Shown: in pieces, positions 9,707 through 17,851 of the stretch
How positions within the stretch are numbered: the stretch's first letter is position 1
Layout of the letters: each line of letters opens with the position of its first letter
Source: Isotricha intestinalis
Lineage: Eukaryota; Ciliophora; Litostomatea; Vestibuliferida; Isotrichidae
Direction: 5' to 3'
Length of the DNA: 30,365 nt
Assembly (NCBI GenBank): GCA_023807065.1
Contig: JAJJLU010003802.1
Span: 1-30,365, forward strand
The notes under the pieces: generated by a model
What the model saw: only the letters and a program-made list of their open reading frames with translations
What the model was told of the DNA's origin: nothing
Databases searched by the model: none
Translations under genes and position numbers: made by a program

Positions 9707-10071
9707 ATTTCTTTTTTATATAATCAATTATTCATATATGGTCTTAATATAAAAAATAAATATTTTTTTAATATATATTTATCATATATAAAATATATAT
9801 TAAATTAATAAAAAAAAAATATAAAAAATAATAAATTCTATTGATTTATTATTCAAGAATAAAAAACACTAATTAATTTTTTTCAAAAGTTATTTAATTG
9901 TAAAAATGAAAATATAAATTTCCTTTATAAATAAAACAATAATCAAAAAACTAAATAAAAAAAAAAATTAAAGTATCAAAAAAAACTAATAAAATAATAA
10001 AAAATAACTAATGAATATTATTATAATAATATATATACTATAAAAGATCAAAAAAAAAAAAAAAAATAACA
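9707..10071. other. AT-only spacer upstream of zinc protein gene
   Basis: Terminator of the cyclin gene and promoter of the next are presumably here. It is A/T-rich with a 15-base A-tract just before the start codon. Nothing else is recognised. Confidence 0.5.
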
Positions 10072-10800
10072 ATGAAAGAACAATCAAAAGATATGACAGA
10101 AATTTCCACTTCAACATTTTCACCAATACAAAACCAAAACTTAATTCAATATACTTATACTCCTTTTTTAAATATAAATACTTTAAATCCTATAAATTTA
10201 AAATATGAAATGCAATATCCGAATTATAATATGTTATATATAAATTATTTATTTCAAAATTTTCTTTTAACTCAGCAAAAAAACTTTCAAAACACTAAAA
10301 AAATAATAAATAATGAAGAAGATGAAAAAACTAATAATAACCTTCTTCTTTGTAAAAAAAAGAAAAGGAACGGAAGATTATGTACAGAATGTCCTCATAA
10401 ATTTACTCCTCATTATGCAAAAGGAATGTGTTCTAATTGTTATCATTCTAAAGGAAGAAGTAAAAAACCATGGAATTGTCCTCATCTTAATAAAGCTCAT
10501 TATGCTTTAGGTTTATGTCAAAATTGCTATCAAATTAATTATATTAAGAAACAAAGTATAAATGATAATAAAAAATTTGTTTCTTATTCTATTTATAAAT
10601 GTGAAAAAAATAATATTAATTCTAATGATAGCAATGGTATTAATAAGAATGATAATAATAACTCAAAAAAAAATAAAGATAATAATAATAATGAGAATAT
10701 TATTAATAATGAAGAAAATAAGTGTAATGATAATAAAGATAATAATAATAACAATAATAATAATAATATTGTTATTAATGATGAAAATAATGAAAAATAA
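10072..10800 (+). CDS. tandem CPH/HYAKGMC zinc-motif protein
   Basis: 242 residues from ATG 10072. A basic patch (KKKKRNGR, 95-102) precedes two tandem Cys/His units. The first is C104-x2-C107-P-H109-x4-H114-YAKGM-C120-x2-C123-Y. The second is C136-P-H138-x4-H143-YALGL-C149-x2-C152-Y. The units align closely, suggesting internal duplication and metal binding. From memory, such CPH...HYAKGMC..CY modules occur in ciliate and some other protist proteins of unknown function; I know of no assigned biochemical role. The basic patch would suit a nuclear signal or nucleic-acid contact. The C-terminal third is poly-Asn/Asp and acidic, probably disordered. The N-terminal 90 residues are Asn/Tyr/Gln-rich. 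Confidence 0.85.
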   Translation: MKEQSKDMTEISTSTFSPIQNQNLIQYTYTPFLNINTLNPINLKYEMQYPNYNMLYINYLFQNFLLTQQKNFQNTKKIINNEEDEKTNNNLLLCKKKKRNGRLCTECPHKFTPHYAKGMCSNCYHSKGRSKKPWNCPHLNKAHYALGLCQNCYQINYIKKQSINDNKKFVSYSIYKCEKNNINSNDSNGINKNDNNNSKKNKDNNNNENIINNEENKCNDNKDNNNNNNNNNIVINDENNEK

Positions 10801-11187
10801 AAGGTATTAAGAATATTTGTAAACATTATATATATTTTTATATTGGTTATTTTTTATTAATTTTTATTGGAAAAATTCTAATAATAATTTTATTTTAGTT
10901 GTTTGTAGAGTTGTTATACAAGTTAACTTTAAATAGAAATTAAGATTATATAAATATTAATCTTGAAATATTTTATTTTTATGTATAAAACTTTAAAAAA
11001 TTAAATACATTTAATTTTTTACTTTTATGAATTAAAGAATTTATAAATAAAGAAAGAAATATTTATATTCATTCTAATTTTAATATATAATTTGATGCAT
11101 TCATTCTTAAATAACCTAAACTTAAAATAATATTATTAATTTATAAATAAACTTAACATATATAAAAAATATAAGAATAAAAACAAT
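10801..11187. other. convergent AT-rich spacer
   Basis: This lies between the 3' ends of two convergent genes. It is A/T-rich with no coding-like frame, RNA gene or repeat that I can support. Confidence 0.5.
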
Positions 11188-11964
11188 TTAAACATTTTTT
11201 CTTTTAGGCAGAAAAGCATAACTTAAATAATTAACACTTTCTAAATTATTATTAATAGCTTTAGAAAATCTTTTATTACTTGAATTATAATATTTCCCAT
11301 TATTTTTTTCATGATGACAATGAAAAAACTCTTCACTGTCATTATCATTTTCATAATTATGATTTAAAGTAATTTCTGAAACAATTTTTCCTTTATGAAT
11401 ATTTTTATGTAAACTAAAAAACAAAGTATGTAAATAATCAAAATATATTTTTGAATTTTCTTTTTTATTAAATAAATTTAATATTAAAACTGATTTATCA
11501 TCAGTTGAACAAGAACAATTTGAAGAAGGAGTTGAATTTTCACTTTTATTATCTTTTATTTTTGATAATAAATTTGCATATGAAATTTTTGATAAAACTA
11601 ATTTTCTTCTTTCTTTAAATATTTTATAATGATGATTACATTGAAAAACTAAATTTTTTTTTATTATATCTATAGAACTTTTTTCTTTTTTTTCTTCTTT
11701 ATCTTTTAAAAATGATACTTTTTTTATCGATGCAGAAACAATATTTTTTGTTCGTAAAGTTATTATAATATTTTTTAAATATTTGTCACAATAATCATTT
11801 GCTGTTTTTGAATTTATTTTTACTTTACTTTTTTCATATTCTTGAAATTCATTATCAATGTGTTTTAATAGAATTGTTCTTATATTATTTATTTTCCGAT
11901 ATTCTTTTGTTTTTTCTAATTTTTGTTTTTTTGGAGGGTTTATATAATTGATTTGTTTATTCAT
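11188..11964 (-). CDS. orphan basic protein, His/Cys-rich near C-terminus
   Basis: 258 residues from ATG 11964, ending at TAA. I do not recognise it. The N-terminal 140 residues are basic and predicted helical by pattern (KIDNEF..., YCDKYLKNIIITL, FKERRKLVLSKISYANLL). A Ser/Cys cluster follows (STPSSNCSCSTDD). Towards the C-terminus is a His-rich patch (FFHCHHEKNNG) which may bind metal or be incidental. There is no signal peptide or membrane segment. It is convergent with the zinc-motif gene and lies 172 bases downstream of the Arf-like gene on the same strand. Composition and clean ends support a real gene; function is unknown. Confidence 0.7.
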   Translation of the reverse strand: MNKQINYINPPKKQKLEKTKEYRKINNIRTILLKHIDNEFQEYEKSKVKINSKTANDYCDKYLKNIIITLRTKNIVSASIKKVSFLKDKEEKKEKSSIDIIKKNLVFQCNHHYKIFKERRKLVLSKISYANLLSKIKDNKSENSTPSSNCSCSTDDKSVLILNLFNKKENSKIYFDYLHTLFFSLHKNIHKGKIVSEITLNHNYENDNDSEEFFHCHHEKNNGKYYNSSNKRFSKAINNNLESVNYLSYAFLPKRKNV

Positions 11965-12136
11965 ATTTCTAAATAATTATATTTATATTATTTTAGATTT
12001 ATTAATTTTGAGTTTTTCGATTAATTTTATTTTCTTTAAAATATAATTATTAATTCAATTAAAATTTCTTTGATAAAAAAAAATTTCTTTTTTTTGGAAT
12101 TATTTATAGGTTTTAAATAAAATAGAATTTAATAAA

Positions 12137-12670
12137 TTATTTATTATTTAAAGGCTTCATAGTTTCACATAACCAATCAAATCCAATTCCTAATTCATTA
12201 ATATCTTCTTTAAAATCAATATATTGAAATTTAACAAGAGTAGAATATTCATCTTTTGCTTTATTTAATTCACTTCTTAAATTTTCAATAATTCCTTCAT
12301 CTGGATTATTAATATCAACTAAAACTAAAATCGGTAATCCAATAATATTTTTATCTGCAAAAACATTCATTGCTTCATAAATTATTCTTTTATCATTTGT
12401 TGTTGAATGAAACGAAAATATCATTATTATTCCTTGAGTACCTAAAAAATGATGTTTCCATAAATGTCTATTCTTTGTTGTTAAATAATATAATTTTAAA
12501 GATAATTTATTATAATATACATCATCATTTTTGAATCCTATTGAATCATTCACTTCTATATCTATTTTACTTATTGCATTTCCTATCATTCTTAAATAAT
12601 CTTCTTCAAATGATAATATTAATATTTTTCTTTTTGATTCATCAAACCAATTTAAATGGTTATTTCCCAT
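12137..12670 (-). CDS. Arf-like pseudo-GTPase
   Basis: 177 residues from ATG 12670, close to the 181 of Arf1. The family match is clear in several places. The start MGNN gives a Gly2 for N-myristoylation. NDSIGFKNDDVYYNKLSLKL aligns with the Arf switch I to interswitch. LWKHHFLGTQGIIMIFS aligns with the Arf LWRHYFQNTQGLIFVVDS stretch, and GIGFDWLCETM with the C-terminal GLDWL helix. All nucleotide motifs are missing: the P-loop position reads LSFEEDYLR with no GxxxxGK, the WDxGGQ position reads LYYLTTKNR, and NKxD is replaced by VDIN. It therefore probably does not bind or hydrolyse GTP in the usual way. It may act as a membrane-attached adaptor or decoy for Arf partners (inference). It is divergent from the TPR-SET gene with a 121-base shared upstream region. 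Confidence 0.85.
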   Translation of the reverse strand: MGNNHLNWFDESKRKILILSFEEDYLRMIGNAISKIDIEVNDSIGFKNDDVYYNKLSLKLYYLTTKNRHLWKHHFLGTQGIIMIFSFHSTTNDKRIIYEAMNVFADKNIIGLPILVLVDINNPDEGIIENLRSELNKAKDEYSTLVKFQYIDFKEDINELGIGFDWLCETMKPLNNK

Positions 12671-12791
12671 TAATGAAATTATTAAATTATTATTTTAAAA
12701 TATTAGATTATTATATTTTTTACTTGAATTATTAAATATTAATAATCTCATCTCTTTTATTTTTAAATTTAAAAATTCATTATTTAATTAT

Positions 12792-14420
12792 ATGGAAAAT
12801 AATCAAGATTTTGAAAACACTGATTCTTTAAAATTAAAAGGAGATAATTATATGTTAGATAAACAATATTTAAAAGCAGTTAATAATTATACATTAGCTT
12901 TATCAAAAATAGAAGAAACAAATATTGATATAGAAAAAAAAATAATAATATTATCAAATAGAGCAGAAGCTTTTTTAAAATTAGGATTTTTTTATTGTGT
13001 ACTTTCAGATTGTGAAAAAGTCCTTTTATATAAAGATATTTTAAATAAAAATTTAAATGAAAAAATAAATTTTAGAAAAGCAAGAGCAATAGAACAAATT
13101 TCTTCTTCTTTTGAAGAATTAGAACAAGCAAAATTAATATATGATTTAATAAACACTAAAATAAATATTGAATATTATAATGAAAAAAAAAGGAATTTAG
13201 AAGGAAAATATAATATTGAACAATTATTAAATTATGAAAAAGATTGTTTTAATCAAATAAATGGAAAAAAATATTATTTAGATGGAATAAGTAAAGAATA
13301 TATAAATAAAACTTATATAAATCCAAAAATAAAATTAAATTTTGAGAAAAGTAAAGGAATTTATTATGAGGCAATTGATGATATTAATATTGGTTCTTTA
13401 ATATTATTTGAAATTCCCATTGTTTCTGTTTATGAAAAAGAAATAAAAAAATTTTCTTCAACTTTTGAAAAATTCAAAGAAATGGGAATGACAAATAATA
13501 TATTAGCAACAAGAATATTAATGACATTTATAAAAGACAAATTAAAATTTAAAGAAGAATATGATAAATTAATTGAAAAATTAAGTATTTTGTCAAATGG
13601 AAAAAATAATGATAAATCAAAAGAAGAAAGAGAAAAAAATTTTAAATTAAATTTAAAAGATGAAGATGATGATACTTTAGAAAATATAATTTCAAATAAT
13701 TCAATATTAACATTAAGAAACGAAAGAAAAATATTAGAACCAATAGAGTTAAGTTATGGTTTATATTATAATTTTTCTTTTTTCAATCATTCATGTTTAC
13801 CAAATTGTTTTCATTATGGAATTGCAAATTATTTGATAGTTAAATCAATTAAAAATATAAAAAAAGGAGAAGAATTAACAATAAGTTATATTGAACCTAA
13901 AGTTTTAAGTGGAAGAAAATCTGAATTAGAAAATTGGAATATTTATTGTAATTGTGATTTATGCAAAATTGAAAAAGAAATTTGTGATAAAGATTATTAT
14001 TTTAATATTTATGAAGTTTTCATTAAAATTCAAAACTTAATGACTTTACATAAAATTGAATCGAATAATGATATTGATAATAAATTAACTGTTGATTTAC
14101 AAGATAATATTATTTTGTGGATTACTAATTTAATTGAAAAAGATTCTTTTAATATGAATGATGAAAGGTATAAATTTAATAACTTTATTTTATTTAAAGT
14201 TACAGCACAAATATTTTCAAGATTTAAAAAATATGAAAATTTAGTTAATTATTTATATGAAAAAGCATATGAAAATATAAAAGGAATTTCAATAAGAGAA
14301 GAATATGATATTATATCTCATTGGATGATTAGTTGCAAAGATATAATGTATAAATTAAAAAAAATAGAATTAACTAATAGATTAAATCAATTGTATCCAA
14401 TCTTATATGAACTTAATTAA
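12792..14420 (+). CDS. TPR-SET domain protein (SMYD-like, no MYND)
   Basis: 542 residues from ATG 12792. Residues about 11-120 form TPR-like helices (KLKGDNYMLDKQYLKAVNNY, LSNRAEAFLKLGFFYCVLSD). The SET domain begins near 186 (KSKGIYYEAIDDINIGSLIL) and resumes at about 305-368 with the hallmark NHSCLPNC (332-339) and GEELTISYIE (359-368). Post-SET cysteines follow at 386, 388 and 391 (CNCDLC). The loop between the SET halves (about 215-305) carries no MYND zinc finger, unlike animal SMYD enzymes. SET enzymes transfer methyl groups from S-adenosylmethionine to lysine; the SAM-binding NHSC and TISY motifs look intact. The substrate is unknown: histone or, as for several TPR-SET proteins, a nonhistone target. 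It is divergent from the Arf-like gene. Confidence 0.87.
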   Translation: MENNQDFENTDSLKLKGDNYMLDKQYLKAVNNYTLALSKIEETNIDIEKKIIILSNRAEAFLKLGFFYCVLSDCEKVLLYKDILNKNLNEKINFRKARAIEQISSSFEELEQAKLIYDLINTKINIEYYNEKKRNLEGKYNIEQLLNYEKDCFNQINGKKYYLDGISKEYINKTYINPKIKLNFEKSKGIYYEAIDDINIGSLILFEIPIVSVYEKEIKKFSSTFEKFKEMGMTNNILATRILMTFIKDKLKFKEEYDKLIEKLSILSNGKNNDKSKEEREKNFKLNLKDEDDDTLENIISNNSILTLRNERKILEPIELSYGLYYNFSFFNHSCLPNCFHYGIANYLIVKSIKNIKKGEELTISYIEPKVLSGRKSELENWNIYCNCDLCKIEKEICDKDYYFNIYEVFIKIQNLMTLHKIESNNDIDNKLTVDLQDNIILWITNLIEKDSFNMNDERYKFNNFILFKVTAQIFSRFKKYENLVNYLYEKAYENIKGISIREEYDIISHWMISCKDIMYKLKKIELTNRLNQLYPILYELN

Positions 14421-14565
14421 AAATAATGAAAATAAAATATATTTAAATATATATAAAATATAAATCACTCAATAAAATTGTTTAATACATTAATATAAAA
14501 ATAAAGAAATTAAAAAATAATTTTTTAAATATAATTATTAATTATTATAATTAGGAAAAAAAGAA

Positions 14566-14983
14566 GGATATAATATAAATGATAATTTTACAAATAGATT
14601 AAAAAATAGAATATATAGTTTGTATGTTAATGGTGATTTTTTATTATTTAAATTTATGTATCATAAAGAAAATTTTAGAGAAGATATATATAGGAAATGA
14701 GTATTATGTAAAAAAGAAGATAATAATAATAAACATGTTATAAATAAATGTGAGACAATGTTAGAATTAATGAATTAGAAGGATAGGAAAACAATAAATT
14801 TCAAATTATTAGAAAGTATTGAATCTTTTTATTATTCTAAGAATTTTTCAGGAATGAAAGAAGAAAAGAAAAAGGATAATAGGAATTAGAGAAATTAAAA
14901 AATTTATTCTAGAATTATATATTAAATTTGGAGAATATAATAAGAAAGATGAAGATGATAGTTGTAATATTTTGGGAATATAA
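14566..14983 (+). mobile_element. dead LINE (non-LTR retrotransposon) 3' end
   Basis: The frame from 14566 reads through a TGA (14698-14700) and a TAG (14776-14778). It resembles the end of a non-LTR reverse transcriptase ORF: YSLYVNGDFLLFKFMYHKEN, then a zinc-knuckle-like block LCKKEDNNNKHVINKCETM, where the usual first Cys of CxxC is replaced by the TGA, consistent with TGT to TGA. A frame change leads to the tail GIREIKKFILELYIKFGEYN, ending at TAA 14981-14983. A terminal CxxC...H...C block followed by a short helical tail is common in LINE ORF2. The catalytic YxDD domain is not present, so this is a 5'-truncated, mutated remnant. Confidence 0.6.
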
Positions 14984-15374
14984 ATATGAGTAAGATGCTT
15001 GGGTTTCTTCTTATTCTTTTTTTATTTAATTAATATAAAATATGAGTCGACTTCCCAGACGAAACTAACTAACTAAATAACTAACACTCTATCTTTTTCT
15101 AGAAGATTTATTAAAAATAGTAGCAATTAACATTGAAATGAATAGATGAAAAAAGAAAAATAATCATATTATTGCGTTTCTTTCTTTATTTAATATTAAA
15201 TCCTAGTAGAATTTGCTTTTTTTTTAAATACTATAAATTTTATTCTTTCTGAATAATTAAATTTTTCTATTCCCAAAAACCACAAAAAAATAAATTAATT
15301 TATTATAATTTAATCTAAAAAAATTCCCCTTTAATAAAATATATCTAAATTAAAAATAATTAAAAAAAAACGAA
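14984..15374. repeat. possible LINE 3' tail with CTAA repeats, then AT spacer
   Basis: About 60 bases after the dead LINE frame lies an unusually GC-containing patch (GTCGACTTCCCAGACG, about 15045-15060). It is followed by short CTAA-type tandem repeats (about 15064-15086). A 3' UTR ending in a simple repeat is typical of several LINE families, so this may be the element's end; that is inference. The rest to 15374 is A/T-rich and should hold the YTH promoter. Confidence 0.35.
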
Positions 15375-16235
15375 ATGGAATCAAATAAAGAAATAGAATC
15401 AAATAAAGAAAAAAAAGAATTAGATAACAATAAAAACCAAAATAATGAAAAAAAAGAAAACAACAATCATTCCAAAAAAGGAGTATATCAAAAACGAAAT
15501 AATAGAGCAAATAACAATTATAAAAAAGGGAATTTCGATAATTCTCCTTTTCAAAATAACCAATATATAAATTCATTTTTAATGCAAGAAATGATATATA
15601 GAACAGAAATGTACATATATACAAAATATCGTAATTTAATAGATATAAATATAAAATCAAATGGATTAAGTAAAAAAATAACAGATGCAAGTTCATTTTA
15701 TGTAATCAAATCATTTTCAGAAGAAAATGTACATAAATCAATAAAATATGGAGTATGGTCATCATCAAAAAATGGTAATCAAACATTAACAAATAGTTAT
15801 AATTTAGCTCAAGGAAAAAAAGGTGATGTATATTTATTTTTTTCATGTAATGGAAGTGGTAGATTTATAGGAGTAGCAAAAATGAAAAGTGGATGTGATA
15901 ATAATAAAAGTTTCGAATATTGGACTCAAGATGGAAAATGGCCTGGTTTATTTCAAGTTGAATGGGTTTTTATTAAGGATGTTCCCTTTAAAGAATTTAA
16001 AAATATTATTATTACTATGAAAGATGGTGAAACTAAACCTATTAGTAATTCTAGAGATTGTCAAGAAATACCTTTTAATTATGCTAAAATTATGATTGAA
16101 ATTTTTGAAGTTTATCGAAATTCTAATACTATTCTTGAACATTTTGAATATTATGATATTAGACAAGAAAATTATGAAAAACAAATTCAATTAATGAAAG
16201 AACAACAAATGAATAAAACAGATCAAGGAAAGTAA
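15375..16235 (+). CDS. YTH domain protein, m6A RNA reader (YTHDF type)
   Basis: 286 residues from ATG 15375. Residues 1-100 are charged, Asn/Lys-rich and probably disordered. A YTH domain spans about 107-255: SSFYVIKSFSEENVHKSIKY, GVW, VYLFFSCNGSGRFIGVAKM, EYWTQDGKWPG, FQVEWVFIKDVPF, NSRDCQEIP. YTH domains bind N6-methyladenosine in RNA through an aromatic cage. The cage tryptophans of YTHDF proteins correspond to W128, W183 and W189. The loop holding the last two has one extra residue (WTQDGKW against WSQDKW in human YTHDF). The domain is closest to YTHDF (KSFSEE, FIKDVP, NSRD-QE). It should act on cytoplasmic mRNA. It stops at TAA. Confidence 0.93.
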   Translation: MESNKEIESNKEKKELDNNKNQNNEKKENNNHSKKGVYQKRNNRANNNYKKGNFDNSPFQNNQYINSFLMQEMIYRTEMYIYTKYRNLIDINIKSNGLSKKITDASSFYVIKSFSEENVHKSIKYGVWSSSKNGNQTLTNSYNLAQGKKGDVYLFFSCNGSGRFIGVAKMKSGCDNNKSFEYWTQDGKWPGLFQVEWVFIKDVPFKEFKNIIITMKDGETKPISNSRDCQEIPFNYAKIMIEIFEVYRNSNTILEHFEYYDIRQENYEKQIQLMKEQQMNKTDQGK

Positions 16236-16565
16236 GTTTTTATTGATGTTTATTTTTTTTTTTATTTTTTTATTTTTTTTTATTTTTTTTCTTCTTTTTT
16301 TCAAAAGTTTATTTTTTTTTATTATTTTTGAAAAGTTTTTAAATTGCTTTTATATAAGATTATCTATAAGATGATCATTTGATATATTGTTTTTTTTTAT
16401 ATAATTAAATGTAAAAATAGATAATATTAAAGATTTAAATAATGAAATTAGTTTTTTTTAATTTTTTTAATTTTGCATTTTGACAATACAAATAACAAAA
16501 AATAATAATAAAAATAAATAAAAATCAAATTAATGATAAAAAAAATAATATAAAAATAATTTTCA
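16236..16565. other. T-tract-rich spacer
   Basis: About 330 bases. The first 90 are long T runs broken by single A, C or G, probably the 3' UTR of the YTH gene. The remainder is A/T-rich upstream sequence of the FHA gene. Nothing else is recognised. Confidence 0.5.
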
Positions 16566-17565
16566 ATGGAAATATTATCTTTTATCGTATAATAATAATA
16601 TATAATTTAGCTTTTAGTCATGTTGTCATCCTCAAAAGAGAAAAGAAATAGAGAAACTAAAAGAATTAGAAGTTGATGATTTAGAAAAGAACATAAATAA
16701 TAATACAGAAACATTAGAAAAAAAAAATTCTTCTTCAAATATAATGAATCATTCCTTAAGAGAAGATCAAAGTCAATTAATAAAGCAAAATACAAAAAAT
16801 GAATTTAATTCAATATTAAATGACTCAATGAAAAATTCTAGCGGGAAAATATTATATATAAATCCACCATTAACATTTCCAAATTTATTTTTGAATCATA
16901 AAGATATAATAATAGATGAATATGGTCTTCAAGGAGTTTCAAGAGAAAATAAAGGAAAATTAACATTTTTTGGAATTGATACTAAATATTCAGAAGGAAA
17001 ATCAAATTCTCATGCTAATGATATTATTATTAGTGATGAAATTACTACTCCAAAAATAAATAAAACTCATGCTATTTTTTATATTTATTTCGTTCAAAAA
17101 GTTAATCATTATTTTTTAAAATCTTTATCTAAAGATATTTATTTTTCTCTTATTTTTAATCCTTATATTCAAGTTGTTTTAGATAATAATCATAAAAATT
17201 ATATTAAAATAGGGAAAGTTATATTGTCTATTTTAATTAAAAATGAAGAAAAAATTATTTATATCAAAATAAAAAAAGGTGAAACTATTGATAAAGAACA
17301 AAATCATTTTTTTCATGAAGATAAAATGCCAATTACAATTGGAAGAGGAAATTGTAGTATTAATATTAAATGTGATACTGTAAGTAAAACTCATATTACT
17401 ATTGATTATGATAAAATTAATCAAAATTTCTTTTTAATTGATAATGCCAGTACTAATGGTACTCAACTTTTATTGAATGAAGGAAAAAATATACAATTAA
17501 ATGGAGAAATGACTTTTAATTTAGGAGAAAAACAATTCTCGATTGTAGAAAAGAAAAATATGTAA
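16566..17565 (+). CDS. FHA-domain protein, two exons
   Basis: I read exon 1 as 16566-16586 (MEILSFI), a 31-nt intron 16587-16617, and exon 2 as 16618-17565, giving about 322 residues. Exon 2 is open from the splice site and adds 42 residues before the first internal ATG (16744), starting SCCHPQKRKEI and becoming helical. The C-terminal FHA domain (about 241-318) has the canonical residues: IGRGNCSI (G249-R250), SKTH (263-266) and STNGT (285-289). FHA domains bind phosphothreonine peptides. A weaker upstream copy (about 119-215: LTFFGID, NDIIISDE, INKTHA) may be a degenerate first FHA. The Cys pair near the N-terminus could be palmitoylated (inference). If the intron is wrong, the protein would start at 16744 (273 residues). 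Confidence 0.8.
16587..16617 (+). other. 31-nt intron in FHA gene
   Basis: Starts GTATAATAATAA and ends GCTTTTAG. It contains in-frame stops. Removing it joins a 7-codon ATG exon to a 42-codon open extension of the FHA frame. The alternative acceptor at 16610 leads to a TGA, so 16617 is preferred. Confidence 0.55.
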
Positions 17566-17851
17566 AAAATCAACAATTAAATATTACTCTATTTATTTTA
17601 TTATATAGTTTTTAATTAATTAAATAAAAGTTTTATTTTTTTTGAAAGAAAAATAAGCAATTAATTTGAAAAGATAATTAAGACAATAAATGCTAATCAA
17701 GGTGATAATATTAAATATAAATAAAAATATAAATAAAAAATATATTTTAAAATATAATTAAATATTTAATTAAATATTTTTATTTAAAGTCTCAATTAAA
17801 AAATAAAATTAAAAAAAAAAAATAAATTTATTTTAAATCCACAAAAAAAAA
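17566..17851. promoter_or_regulatory. upstream region of VPS13 gene
   Basis: About 285 bases of A/T with palindromic AATTAAATATTTAATT-like runs near 17755-17780 and an A-tract immediately before the VPS13 ATG. It presumably carries the promoter; no named element is recognised. Confidence 0.35.

Noticed and set aside
16232..16237. GTAAGT at the end of the YTH frame as a 5' splice site
   Set aside because: The downstream 330 bases are T-tracts without a continuing frame, the YTH domain is complete, and the overlapping TAA serves as stop.
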